Position numbers and translations under genes: made by a program
Part shown: in pieces, positions 1 through 7,809 of the stretch
Layout: the number at the start of each line of letters is the position of its first letter
Numbering within the stretch: position 1 is the stretch's first letter
NCBI GenBank assembly: GCA_039028315.1
Contig: JBCCIH010000011.1
Coordinates: 1-20,414 of the forward strand
Direction of reading: 5' to 3'
DNA: 20,414 nucleotides
DNA from: Thermodesulfobacteriota bacterium
GTDB lineage: Bacteria; Desulfobacterota_D; UBA1144; Nemesobacterales; UBA2774
The notes under the pieces: model-generated
Database searches by the model: none
What the model saw: the letters and a program-made list of their open reading frames with translations, nothing else
Told to the model about the DNA's origin: nothing

Positions 1-1574
1 AAGCCCTTTTCTACAAATAAAGTATCAGGAAGCCATTGGTGATGAACACGCGCTGCATTAGTAGCCTCGGCAATGTTCATATCAAAATCTACTACGTTTA
101 ATATGATCTGTAGAACTGTGGTAATAATCCTACTTCCCCCCGGGCTTCCGGTAATAAGAAACGGCATATTGTCCTTCATAACTATAGTTGGACTCATTGA
201 GCTTAGCATTCTCTTCTCAGGCTCAATGGAGTTTAATTTGCCTCCTACAAGTCCGTATGCATTCGGCACGCCTGACTTGGCAGAGAAATCATCCATCTCA
301 TTATTGAGAAGGATGCCTGTTCCAGGAACAGTAATTTTTGATCCATAACTAAAGTTAAGCGTATATGTGTTTGATACAGCGTTGCCATCACTGTCAATTA
401 CCGAAAAATGCGTGGTATTTGGACCTTCATAGCTACTTAAGTCACCAGGTTTAATTTCAATACTCGGTATAGCCGATCCAGGTTTGATTTCATTTTTTAT
501 AGATTTTGCATAGTCTTTCGATGTGAGCTCTGCTAGCGGAATTGGATTAAAGTCCGGGTCACCAAGATATTTAGAACGATCCGCGTATGCGTGCTTCATA
601 GTTTCCGCTAAGATATTGATTGTTTTAGCTGTGTTCTGTCCATAAGAAGGTAGAGGAAACTGCTCTAAAATATTTAGCATCTGAACTAAATGTACCCCGC
701 CCGAGCTTGGTGGAGGCATTGAGTATATTTCGTATCCGCGGTAGTTCCCTTTAACAGGTTTTCTTTGAGCTACACTATATTTTTTTAGGTCCTCTTTAGA
801 TATCAATCCGTCGTTATCTTTCATAAACTCAGAAATTTTATCTGCAATCTCTCCCTCATAAAAAGCTTTAGGTCCATTATTTGAGATTTCCTCTAAGCTT
901 AAAGCCAAGTTTTTTTGAACTAGCAAATCACCCTCTTTATATGGCTGGCCATTTTCTTTGTAGAAGATCTTCATGCTGGCAGGTGATTTTTCCATCTGCT
1001 CTTTAGCCTGTCCAAGCGATTTGCTTAACTCATAATCCACAACAAAACCATTTTTAGCCAGCTCAATTGCCGGTGCAAGAGCTCTTTGAAGGCTTATAGT
1101 CCCGTATTTCTCTAGTGCATAACTAAGTCCAGCTACTGTGCCCGGAACCCCGGCGGAAAGTATGCTGTTTCTGGATTTATTCTTATCTACATTCCCTTCT
1201 TTATCCAAGAACATATCTTTGGTTGCTGCTAGTGGTGCTTTTTCGCGGTAATCAATCGCTACCACTTCATCTTTATCTGAAATATAGGTGAGCATAAAAC
1301 CGCCGCCGCCTAAGTTTCCGGCCCTTGGATAGGTAACCGCCATTACAAAGCCAATTGTAACCGCCGCATCAACAGCGTTTCCGCCTTCTTTAAGAACCCT
1401 AAGGCCTGCCATGGTTGCATATTTGTTCTCTGTTGCCACCATAGCGTTCTTAGCAACTACCGGGTGAAACCTGGCTTTTGAGCTGTATAGTGGGTTTTCC
1501 TGGGCAAATAAATAGGATGTTACAAATAGCAGTGCAAACAGAGTAGTTGCAAAGATGTAGCTTGGCATGTACAT
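1..1574 (-). CDS. ggt: Gamma-glutamyltransferase (gamma-glutamyltranspeptidase), 3' end outside window
   Basis: The enzyme cleaves and transfers the gamma-glutamyl group of glutathione and related compounds in the periplasm. About 524 codons are visible in one unbroken frame that continues past the left edge; roughly the last 50 residues of a typical 570-580 residue enzyme are missing. The N-terminus has a Sec signal (hydrophobic residues about 7-24, ending LFAQ). The substrate-binding region DYREKAP follows the glycine-rich GNLGGGG. The autoprocessing and catalytic threonine lies in NTTHFSVID (first Thr about residue 387). The oxyanion-hole motif GSPGGSR and the late ATNAARVHHQWLPD are also present. 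The family is therefore secure, and the precursor should self-cleave before Thr387. The start is uncertain: ATG at 1574 or, two codons in, ATG at 1568; neither has a clear Shine-Dalgarno. It lies 67 nt downstream of rho on the same strand, with no terminator visible between them, so it may be partly read from the rho promoter. Confidence 0.93.
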   Translation of the reverse strand, partial: MYMPSYIFATTLFALLFVTSYLFAQENPLYSSKARFHPVVAKNAMVATENKYATMAGLRVLKEGGNAVDAAVTIGFVMAVTYPRAGNLGGGGFMLTYISDKDEVVAIDYREKAPLAATKDMFLDKEGNVDKNKSRNSILSAGVPGTVAGLSYALEKYGTISLQRALAPAIELAKNGFVVDYELSKSLGQAKEQMEKSPASMKIFYKENGQPYKEGDLLVQKNLALSLEEISNNGPKAFYEGEIADKISEFMKDNDGLISKEDLKKYSVAQRKPVKGNYRGYEIYSMPPPSSGGVHLVQMLNILEQFPLPSYGQNTAKTINILAETMKHAYADRSKYLGDPDFNPIPLAELTSKDYAKSIKNEIKPGSAIPSIEIKPGDLSSYEGPNTTHFSVIDSDGNAVSNTYTLNFSYGSKITVPGTGILLNNEMDDFSAKSGVPNAYGLVGGKLNSIEPEKRMLSSMSPTIVMKDNMPFLITGSPGGSRIITTVLQIILNVVDFDMNIAEATNAARVHHQWLPDTLFVEKG

Positions 1575-1641
1575 AGGCAAATAGGATAGCGTTAAGATAT
1601 CAATTTGAAAAGTAAGGGGTTTTGGGTTCTATTAAATACAA

Positions 1642-2955
1642 CTAGCTATTCATCATGTTAAAGAACTCTTTATTGGACTTAGTACCGCTCATTTTGTCCA
1701 GTAAGAACTCCATAGACTCTGTTGTATTCATTGGGTTTAGAACTTTTCTAAGCAGCCAGACTTTATTAAGAACTTCTTCGCTTAGGAGAAGCTCTTCTTT
1801 TCTCGTGCCTGAGCGCTGAAGATCAATAGCCGGGAACACACGCTTATCAGCAAGCCTTCTATCAAGATAAGCCTCCATGTTTCCTGTTCCCTTAAACTCC
1901 TCAAAAATAACCTCGTCCATTCTACTTCCAGTGTCGATAAGAGCAGTGGCAATAATCGTAAGACTACCGCCTTCTTCGGTATTTCGTGCAGCACCAAAGA
2001 ATCTCTTTGGTCTCTGCAATGCGTTTGCTTCCATACCACCTGACAATACTCTACCGCTGGCAGGTGTAACCGTATTACTAGCGCGTGCTAACCTTGTTAA
2101 ACTGTCGAGCAGAATAACTACGTCCTTACCATGCTCAACAAGTCTTTTTGCTTTCTCAATAACCATGTCAGATACCTGAATATGGCGCTGAGCAGGCTCA
2201 TCAAATGTAGAGCTTACAACTTCCCCGTTAACAGATCTGTCCATATCGGTTACTTCCTCAGGACGCTCATCTATAAGAAGTACAATTAAAACTATCTCTG
2301 GGTTGTTTTGAGTAATCGCGTTTGCAATTCTTTGAAGAAGAATAGTTTTACCAGTTCTAGGGGGAGCAACAATAACTGCTCTTTGACCCTTACCAATCGG
2401 TACGAATAAGTCTATGACCCTGCTGCAAAACTCCTCTGGATCATATTCTAGCTCTATCTTTTCTTCTGGATGAAGCGGTACAAGGTTTTCAAATGCAACT
2501 CTTTCTCTGCAAACTTCAGGTGAGTCAAAATTTACTTCCTGTATTTTAAGAAGAGCTAAGTTTTTCTCTCCCTCTCGTGGGAGCCTGACCTGACCACCTA
2601 CTGTGTCGCCAGTTTTTAGGTTAAATGATCTTATTTGTGATTTCGATACATATATATCATCCGGCCCCGGAAGATAGCTGTACTTTGGAGATCTTAAGAA
2701 TCCATAGCCTTCAGATAGTATTTCCAATACGCCCTCAGCGAATATTACACCTTCTTTTTCGCTTTGAGCTTTTAGGATGGCAATAATGATGTCCTGCTTA
2801 GTCATTCGAGAGGCTTCTTCAATTTCAAGTGCTCTCGCCATTTTCATAAGCTCAACACTTTTAGTGTCTCTTAGATCATTTAGATTAAGTAAGTGAGCTT
2901 CTTTTGTTGTTTCTTTTTCTGCGGGCTTTTCCCGTAATTTTGTTGCTCTCGCCAT
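1642..2955 (-). CDS. rho: Transcription termination factor Rho
   Basis: Rho is the hexameric RNA-dependent ATPase helicase that ends transcription of untranslated RNA in the cytoplasm. The protein is about 437 residues from the chosen ATG. In order it has a Rho N-terminal helical domain (about 20-65), a cold-shock-like RNA-binding domain with the typical GYGFLRS and GPDDIYVSKSQIR (about 70-150), and a RecA-type ATPase domain. That domain shows Walker A PPRTGKT, Walker B VVILLDSLTR, the Q-loop region and LDRRLADKRVFPAI. I chose ATG at 2955 because AGGA lies 11 nt upstream. A longer reading from TTG at 2997 would add 14 residues but has no ribosome site. The length fits the family (419 in E. 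coli). It is transcribed away from the unknown gene at 3226 from its own promoter. Confidence 0.96.
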   Translation of the reverse strand: MARATKLREKPAEKETTKEAHLLNLNDLRDTKSVELMKMARALEIEEASRMTKQDIIIAILKAQSEKEGVIFAEGVLEILSEGYGFLRSPKYSYLPGPDDIYVSKSQIRSFNLKTGDTVGGQVRLPREGEKNLALLKIQEVNFDSPEVCRERVAFENLVPLHPEEKIELEYDPEEFCSRVIDLFVPIGKGQRAVIVAPPRTGKTILLQRIANAITQNNPEIVLIVLLIDERPEEVTDMDRSVNGEVVSSTFDEPAQRHIQVSDMVIEKAKRLVEHGKDVVILLDSLTRLARASNTVTPASGRVLSGGMEANALQRPKRFFGAARNTEEGGSLTIIATALIDTGSRMDEVIFEEFKGTGNMEAYLDRRLADKRVFPAIDLQRSGTRKEELLLSEEVLNKVWLLRKVLNPMNTTESMEFLLDKMSGTKSNKEFFNMMNS

Positions 2956-3070
2956 ATATGTTAAATTCCTCGACCCATATTTTATAGGATTTTTCAAAAA
3001 TCAAACTGCGAATTTATGGAAATGAATATCAGTTCTTTTGAGTTGTTATTGAAAGTTAATAGCCAATAAT

Positions 3071-3100
3071 ATTATGTATCTTAAAGAACTATTTTGTCAA
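3071..3100 (-). promoter_or_regulatory. Probable sigma70-type promoter of rho
   Basis: On the minus strand there is a perfect -35 TTGACA (3100-3095), an 18-nt spacer and a -10 CATAAT (3076-3071, 5 of 6 consensus). Transcription would begin near 3064, giving a leader of about 110 nt before the rho ATG. This call rests on consensus match and position only. Confidence 0.6.
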
Positions 3101-3136
3101 GTAAGTTTTTTTCAGGCAATAAATACTGCCTCTTTA

Positions 3137-3145
3137 TGCTATAAT
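3137..3145 (+). promoter_or_regulatory. Extended -10 promoter for the unknown secreted-protein gene
   Basis: The sequence TGCTATAAT is a perfect extended -10 (TGnTATAAT). No good -35 hexamer lies 16-18 nt upstream, as is common for extended -10 promoters. The start point would be near 3152, which leaves an AT-rich leader of about 75 nt before the ATG at 3226. It is back to back with the rho promoter, with the two -10 elements about 65 nt apart. Confidence 0.55.
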
Positions 3146-3225
3146 GATTCCCACTTGTTTGAATTATGATTATAACTATTATACATATTATAAAAATTAA
3201 TGGAAGCAAGTTTAAAGGAGATATG

Positions 3226-4140
3226 ATGAAAATGAAAAAAGGCTTACTAACACTAATTAGTTTTATTATTTTCAGTTTTCTAGTACTACAAATATTTGTA
3301 GATAAAAATTTTATTGGTGAAGATGCTATGGCTGCCCCTCCTTCTTTATATGAACTTGAGTTAACTTCGCTTAGCGGGGAAATTTACATCAATCCCAAAT
3401 ACTCAGGAAAAATAAACTCTATAAGATCTCTAGACAGAAATCATCTACTTGGCGAGAAGGTTAAGATTGAAACAAGAACTCTTACAGATGGCTGGAGGAA
3501 GTTAAATATTCCTTCTTCGCTTTCGTCAGCTTTCGGTTTAGTGGTTTCGGGAACACAGGGAATTGTAAAACTCACTCTCCCCCAAGATCCGTCTTTTAGA
3601 TCAGGCTCAGGCACTCTTCAATCAATCAGCTCCTTATTTATAGAGTTTGGCAAGTTACATGCCACCCTTACTTTTCCGGAGCTAAGCATTTTAGAGCCCA
3701 GCAAATTTGAAATAGGTATTTTAAATACAACAGACAATACGTTTATAAACGGAGATATAGTAGCTCTAAAAGATAACCAAGCAGCCGTTATATTTAACAA
3801 CCTAAGCTCTTCTGTAGTAAATAGTGACGGCATGATTAGAATGAGCTTAAGAAAAGCAGACGGGACATTCATCAACTCAGATATGCCGGCTTGGGGATAC
3901 AACATTATAGTCTCACAAACCGAAACTGGTGTACCTGCTCCAATTACAGCGGACGTCTTTGGGCTAGCTGAGGATACTAAGATGAAATTTAATTTTGTCT
4001 CACTATCAGGGCAAATTATTAATCCCTCTCAGGTCATACTGACAGTTGGAGAGATTAACAAAGGCGCAGAGATTTCTACAATCACAACTAAGATACAGGG
4101 GCCTCAGCCAATTACGGTCACGGTTACAAAGCTGGATTAA
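3226..4140 (+). CDS. Unrecognised secreted or membrane-anchored protein, about 304 residues
   Basis: I do not recognise the family. The N-terminus is a signal sequence or anchor: MKMKK, a hydrophobic stretch at about residues 6-25, and a possible signal-peptidase site in EDAMAAPP (about 32-39). The mature part is rich in Ser, Leu, Ile and Thr, alternating in a way that suggests beta structure. A short motif recurs near both ends: LTSLSGEI (SLSG at 48-51) and FVSLSGQI (SLSG at 259-262), which hints at two related beta modules or strand-swapped ends. There are no cysteines after the signal and no enzyme motifs that I can see. The start was chosen from AAAGGAG at 3214-3220: ATG at 3226 sits 5 nt after it, while ATG at 3223 (2 nt) and 3232 (11 nt) fit less well. 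Reading from 3166 would put the signal sequence inside the protein. It has its own promoter and is followed by yebC after 97 nt. Confidence 0.8.
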   Translation: MKMKKGLLTLISFIIFSFLVLQIFVDKNFIGEDAMAAPPSLYELELTSLSGEIYINPKYSGKINSIRSLDRNHLLGEKVKIETRTLTDGWRKLNIPSSLSSAFGLVVSGTQGIVKLTLPQDPSFRSGSGTLQSISSLFIEFGKLHATLTFPELSILEPSKFEIGILNTTDNTFINGDIVALKDNQAAVIFNNLSSSVVNSDGMIRMSLRKADGTFINSDMPAWGYNIIVSQTETGVPAPITADVFGLAEDTKMKFNFVSLSGQIINPSQVILTVGEINKGAEISTITTKIQGPQPITVTVTKLD

Positions 4141-4152
4141 CCACCTGAATTC

Positions 4153-4181
4153 TTGCTAATTTTCGGCCGATGTTATAAAAT
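4153..4181 (+). promoter_or_regulatory. Possible promoter of yebC-ruvCAB
   Basis: TTGCTA (4153-4158) is followed after 17 nt by TAAAAT (4176-4181). Together they make a moderate sigma70-type match 56 nt upstream of yebC. TATTAT at 4184-4189 is an alternative -10. The region is AT-rich, so chance matches are likely. Confidence 0.4.
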
Positions 4182-4237
4182 TCTATTATACTCATGTTTT
4201 AGGTTTACGGATATTTATTTAAAGAGGTGAAAGAGAT

Positions 4238-4984
4238 ATGGCAGGACACTCTAAATGGGCTAACATCAAACACAGAAAAGCGGCTGTAGACGCAAAGAGG
4301 GGAAAAGTTTTTACAAAACTTATCCGAGAGCTCACAGTTGCGGCAAAACACGGGGGCGGAGATCTGGATTCTAACCCGCGCCTTAGAACTGCTATCAATG
4401 CAGCAAAAAGTGCAAACATGCCCAACGACACAATTGACCGCGCTGTTAAAAGAGGAACAGGCGAGCTTGGAAGCGATGATTTCCATGAGCTAATGTACGA
4501 AGGATACGGCCCTGGCGGAAGCGCAGTGCTTGTGCAGACACTTACAGATAACAAGAACCGAACAGTTGCGGATATAAGACGAATTTTCACAAAGCACGGA
4601 GGCAACCTTGGGGAAAATGGCTGTGTTGCCTGGATGTTTCATATGAAAGGCCGTGTTGGTTTCGAAAAGGCAAATGTAGATGAGGATCAGGTTTTTGAAA
4701 TTGCCCTTGATGCAGGAGCAGAAGACGTAATCACTGAGGATAACGAGCTTGTAGTGGTAACCCCTCCGGAGTCTATAGAAGAAGTGAAGAGCGCGCTAGA
4801 TGATGCTAGCATAAAGTATGACTCAGCAGAGGTTACAATGATTCCAGAGACCAATGTGAAAATTGAAGGTAAAGAAGCCGAGCACATGATTCGCCTAATG
4901 GAAGCACTTGAAGACAGCGATGATGTGCAGAACGTTTATTCAAACTTTGATATACCAGAAGAACTTATAGAAAGCATGGCTTAA
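4238..4984 (+). CDS. yebC: YebC/PmpR/TACO1 family protein
   Basis: This is the conserved cytoplasmic YebC family. Members have been described as DNA-binding regulators and, more recently, as helpers of translation through difficult sequences such as proline runs. The 248-residue length is typical. The N-terminus MAGHSKWANIKHRK is the family signature, followed by KLIRELTVAAKHGG, the hallmark NPRLRTAI...AKSANMPNDTIDRA and the central GYGPGG. GAGGTGA lies 7 nt before the ATG and supports this start. It is placed one nucleotide before ruvC, the classic order in many bacteria, so co-transcription with ruvCAB is likely. The window also encodes several proline-rich proteins (TolA, SPOR protein), but a link to YebC would be speculation. 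Confidence 0.95.
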   Translation: MAGHSKWANIKHRKAAVDAKRGKVFTKLIRELTVAAKHGGGDLDSNPRLRTAINAAKSANMPNDTIDRAVKRGTGELGSDDFHELMYEGYGPGGSAVLVQTLTDNKNRTVADIRRIFTKHGGNLGENGCVAWMFHMKGRVGFEKANVDEDQVFEIALDAGAEDVITEDNELVVVTPPESIEEVKSALDDASIKYDSAEVTMIPETNVKIEGKEAEHMIRLMEALEDSDDVQNVYSNFDIPEELIESMA

Positions 4985-4985
4985 T

Positions 4986-5531
4986 ATGAGAGTAATTGGA
5001 ATAGATCCCGGCTCTAAGGTTTGCGGCTACGGGATTCTTGAAGTCCAAAAAGGCGTGGTCACCCACATTCATAGTGGATGTATTATCCCTAAAGCTGCGC
5101 TGCCTCTTAATCAGAGATTAAAAGTTATTTATGACGGAATTGTGGAAGTAATTGAAGCGCATTCCCCTGATGTAATGTCTATAGAAGATATTTTCTTTGC
5201 TAAAAATGCAAAGAGCGCAATCAAGCTCGGGCAGGCAAGAGGTGTAGCGCTTCTTGCAGGCACAAATTCTGGAATTATGGTTTACGAATATGCACCAACA
5301 AAAGTTAAGCTCGCTCTTACAGGGCGGGGAAGGGCTAACAAGGCAGAAGTGCAGGGGATGCTATCAAGAATCTTAGGTGTTAAAGAGTGGCAGACTCAGG
5401 ATGCATCTGATGCAGTGGCGATTGCGCTGTGTCACATAAACATTTCACAAATTGAAACGAAATTAGGAAAGGAATTTGTTCAGCCAAGAAGAAAAAGGAG
5501 GCGTTTTACAATAGATGATCTCCCTTCTTAG
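4986..5531 (+). CDS. ruvC: Holliday junction resolvase RuvC
   Basis: RuvC is the dimeric endonuclease that cuts Holliday junctions during recombinational repair, working with RuvAB. It has 181 residues, with an RNase H-like fold. The four metal-binding acidic residues are visible: Asp7 in GIDPGS, Glu67 in SIEDIFFAKN, and Asp139 and Asp142 in TQDASDA; the E. coli equivalents are 7, 66, 138 and 141. The ATG is one base after the yebC stop, so translation is probably coupled. The C-terminus ends in a basic patch (RRKRRR) and overlaps the start of ruvA by 17 nt. Confidence 0.97.
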   Translation: MRVIGIDPGSKVCGYGILEVQKGVVTHIHSGCIIPKAALPLNQRLKVIYDGIVEVIEAHSPDVMSIEDIFFAKNAKSAIKLGQARGVALLAGTNSGIMVYEYAPTKVKLALTGRGRANKAEVQGMLSRILGVKEWQTQDASDAVAIALCHINISQIETKLGKEFVQPRRKRRRFTIDDLPS

Positions 5532-6102
5532 AGGCAAGATAGCACAGAAAACACTTGGTAAAGTTGTGATTGATGTGAATGGTGTAGGCTACGGGGTCAC
5601 TGTACCCCTTTCAACATATTACAGACTTCCCGAATCTGGTATTGAGGTAGCTCTAGAGATCCACACGCATATGAAAGAGAGCACAATTGAGCTCTATGGT
5701 TTTCTTACGCAGGATGAGAAAGAGATATTTACCATTTTAATAGGAGTATCAGGAGTCGGCCCTAAAGTTGCGATGAGCATACTTTCAAATATATCACCAG
5801 GTGATTTAGCAGAGGCTATTAACTCAGGCGATCTAGCTAAAAAGAAAATTGCCGGAATTGGCCCCAAGATGGCCTCAAGACTAACGACAGAGCTTAAAGA
5901 CAAGCTTTCTAAGTTTGAGCCAGCATCCCAAACAGTGGGCAAATCAGGTATTGTAGAAGATGTCATATCCGCTCTTATGAACCTAGGCTATAAACGACCT
6001 GAGATTGATGAGAGGATTTCAGAAATTGAAGAAATTACAGAAAATCAGGACAATCTCGAAATAGCTCTAAGAGAGTGTCTTAAAGTAATGAGAAAAGGGT
6101 AA
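5515..6102 (+). CDS. ruvA: Holliday junction branch migration protein RuvA
   Basis: RuvA forms tetramers that hold the Holliday junction and load RuvB. It has 195 residues: an N-terminal OB-fold (about 1-62, starting MISLLRGKI), two helix-hairpin-helix motifs (VSGVGPKVAMSIL and IAGIGPKMASRL), and a C-terminal RuvB-binding three-helix domain (about 148-195, with VISALMNLGYK). An acidic linker separates the second and third domains. The start lies inside ruvC, a 17-nt overlap that suggests coupled translation. All the expected features are present. Confidence 0.97.
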   Translation: MISLLRGKIAQKTLGKVVIDVNGVGYGVTVPLSTYYRLPESGIEVALEIHTHMKESTIELYGFLTQDEKEIFTILIGVSGVGPKVAMSILSNISPGDLAEAINSGDLAKKKIAGIGPKMASRLTTELKDKLSKFEPASQTVGKSGIVEDVISALMNLGYKRPEIDERISEIEEITENQDNLEIALRECLKVMRKG

Positions 6103-6121
6103 ATAGCCCTATATATACAAC

Positions 6122-7144
6122 ATGGAAGAAAGAATAGTCACAGGGACAAATCTAGAAGAAGATTCACTTTTTGATATTAACCTAAGGCCAGAGCGCCTCT
6201 CCGAATACCTAGGTCAGAGCAAGGTTAAAGAGAAAGTCGGGATTTTTATTGAAGCCGCTAAGAGACGAAAAGAAGCGCTAGACCATGTGCTTCTCTACGG
6301 CCCTCCTGGACTAGGCAAAACAACCCTTGCACACATCGTAGCTAATGAGCTCGGGGTTAATATTTATTCAACCTCAGGTCCTGTAATAGAAAGAGTAGGA
6401 GATCTTGCCTCGATTCTAACTAACTTAAACGATCGTGACGTACTTTTCATTGACGAGATCCACCGCTTAAACCGCATAGTTGAGGAATACCTCTACTCTG
6501 CAATGGAAGACTACAAGATAGATATCATGATTGGAGAGGGGCCTACAGCTAAATCTATGAAGGTTAGCGTTAACCACTTTACTCTTGTTGGCGCCACTAC
6601 GAGAACCGGTCTTTTAACTTCACCTCTAAGATCAAGGTTCGGTGTGGATTTAAGGCTGGACTACTATACATCTGATGAGATTAAGGGAATCTTAAACCGC
6701 TCATCAAAAATTCTTGGAGTGGATCTTACAAAAGAGGGCGCAAATGAACTTGCCACAAGAGCAAGGGGCACGCCTCGAATTGCAAACCGGATATTAAAAC
6801 GAGTAAGAGACTACGCTGAGGTAAAAGCCGACGGAGCTATTGATCTTGATGTTGCAGGCTCAGCGCTTGAGATGCTTGAGGTTGACTCACTTGGCCTAGA
6901 TGGACTTGACCGAGCTATACTTGAGGCAATTATAAATAAATTTAATGGTGGCCCTGTGGGTATAGATACGCTAGCCTCCGCGGTTAGTGAAGAACGTGAC
7001 ACTATTGAAGATGTATATGAGCCTTTTTTGGTAAGAGAAGGGCTGATTATCAAAACACCTAGAGGCAGAGCCGCAACTCCTCTTGCTTATGAGCACTTAA
7101 AAATAGAACTTCCCCAAGCCCAAAAGGGACTTTTTAACTCATAA
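6122..7144 (+). CDS. ruvB: Holliday junction branch migration ATPase RuvB
   Basis: RuvB is the AAA+ hexameric motor that drives branch migration on RuvA-bound junctions. It has 340 residues: Walker A GPPGLGKT (60-67), Walker B LFIDEIH (about 108-114), sensor 1 in GATTRTG (about 157-163), the arginine finger in SPLRSRFG (Arg170), sensor 2 in GTPRIANR, and a C-terminal winged helix (about 260-335, with PRGRAATPLAYEHL). The length is typical. It follows ruvA by 19 nt and ends 3 nt before the end of the opposing gene at 7148. Confidence 0.97.
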   Translation: MEERIVTGTNLEEDSLFDINLRPERLSEYLGQSKVKEKVGIFIEAAKRRKEALDHVLLYGPPGLGKTTLAHIVANELGVNIYSTSGPVIERVGDLASILTNLNDRDVLFIDEIHRLNRIVEEYLYSAMEDYKIDIMIGEGPTAKSMKVSVNHFTLVGATTRTGLLTSPLRSRFGVDLRLDYYTSDEIKGILNRSSKILGVDLTKEGANELATRARGTPRIANRILKRVRDYAEVKADGAIDLDVAGSALEMLEVDSLGLDGLDRAILEAIINKFNGGPVGIDTLASAVSEERDTIEDVYEPFLVREGLIIKTPRGRAATPLAYEHLKIELPQAQKGLFNS

Positions 7145-7147
7145 CTG

Positions 7148-7588
7148 CTACTGCATGTTTATTTCTCTATGAAACTCATCCCAATGAGACTCAGTGATCA
7201 CATCAATCTCTTTTCTAGGAGCTTTGTACCCGCCTTCACCAGGAAACAGTGAGTCATAAACTTCATCCCTAAGTGATAGCCACCTGTCTAGAGCTTCGTA
7301 GTTGGGAAAAACGACTACTGTCTTATAGGTCCAGCTGGGCTCAAGGGTATGAAGCCTTTGTGAGTATAGTTTGTACTCACCCACAATAACGCCGCGGTTT
7401 TGCATCTCTTTCCAAAACGGCAGAAGCTTTTCTTTGTATACCTCGATGAATTTGTCTTTGTTCTCAGGCTTAACTAAATAAAAGCTCTCCTCGATTACAT
7501 AATTAAATCTTTCATCCTGCGAGTAGGCTTTCGTAATCCCGCAAATAAGAAAAGTTACTACAATCATTGACAGCATTATTTTTTTCAT
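7148..7588 (-). CDS. Small secreted protein, possibly a NIPSNAP-like/dimeric alpha-beta barrel
   Basis: The function is unknown. This is a 146-residue protein with a clear Sec signal (MKKIMLSMIVVTFLICGITKA, likely cut near AYS-QD, residue 23). It has no lipobox: the Cys at about residue 16 is inside the hydrophobic core. The mature part, about 120 residues, alternates strands and helices: EESFYLVKPENKDKF, a helix EVYKEKLLPFWKEM, then GVIVGEYKLYSQ and KTVVVFPNYEALDRW. That is the general look of ferredoxin-like dimeric barrels (NIPSNAP/ABM type), but this is a fold guess. The aromatic and acidic tail is THWDEFH-like (ESHWDEFHREIN). GGAGGTG with a 5-nt gap before the ATG gives a strong start. 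It converges with ruvB, with 3 nt between stop codons. Confidence 0.8.
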   Translation of the reverse strand: MKKIMLSMIVVTFLICGITKAYSQDERFNYVIEESFYLVKPENKDKFIEVYKEKLLPFWKEMQNRGVIVGEYKLYSQRLHTLEPSWTYKTVVVFPNYEALDRWLSLRDEVYDSLFPGEGGYKAPRKEIDVITESHWDEFHREINMQ

Positions 7589-7621
7589 ATTGCACCTCCA
7601 TGTCCTTTGTTACATTATGTG

Positions 7622-7634
7622 ATGTATTATACAT
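7622..7634 (-). promoter_or_regulatory. Palindrome overlapping the -10 of the 7588 gene's promoter
   Basis: ATGTAT-T-ATACAT is a perfect 13-bp palindrome. On the minus strand its right half contains TATAAT (7631-7626), a consensus -10 located 38 nt upstream of the ATG at 7588. The expected -35 region (7654-7649, TATCAG) is poor. A second smaller palindrome, ACATTATGT, lies at 7612-7620. The arrangement would suit a repressor or activator site, but AT-rich DNA makes such palindromes fairly common. Confidence 0.4.
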
Positions 7635-7809
7635 TCCATGGCAAAATTCTGATAGTTTCATCTTAAATCACTAAATATAATATTGCTTTTGATCTATATG
7701 TATGGAAAACTTTAGGTTAACCCTTAGATGTAACCCATATGTATATGAAATCAGATAAATTATTTGCTTTTCAAGTCCAAAATCTATCTTTTCACAAGGT
7801 TAATAAAAC

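Noticed and set aside
73..348. Plus-strand open frame of 91 residues near the left edge
   Set aside because: It lies antisense to the conserved catalytic half of gamma-glutamyltransferase.
4205..4605. Two overlapping minus-strand open frames across yebC
   Set aside because: Both are shadows of yebC, which has its full family signature. They have no ribosome sites and Ser/Cys-rich unlikely compositions.
7111..7135. Terminator-like CCC-AAAA-GGG with five T at the end of ruvB
   Set aside because: The stem is only three pairs and lies inside the ruvB coding sequence.
7696..7744. Two direct copies of ATATGTAT 41 bp apart before tolQ
   Set aside because: The 8-bp AT-rich words are expected by chance in this spacer, and no promoter could be placed relative to them with confidence.
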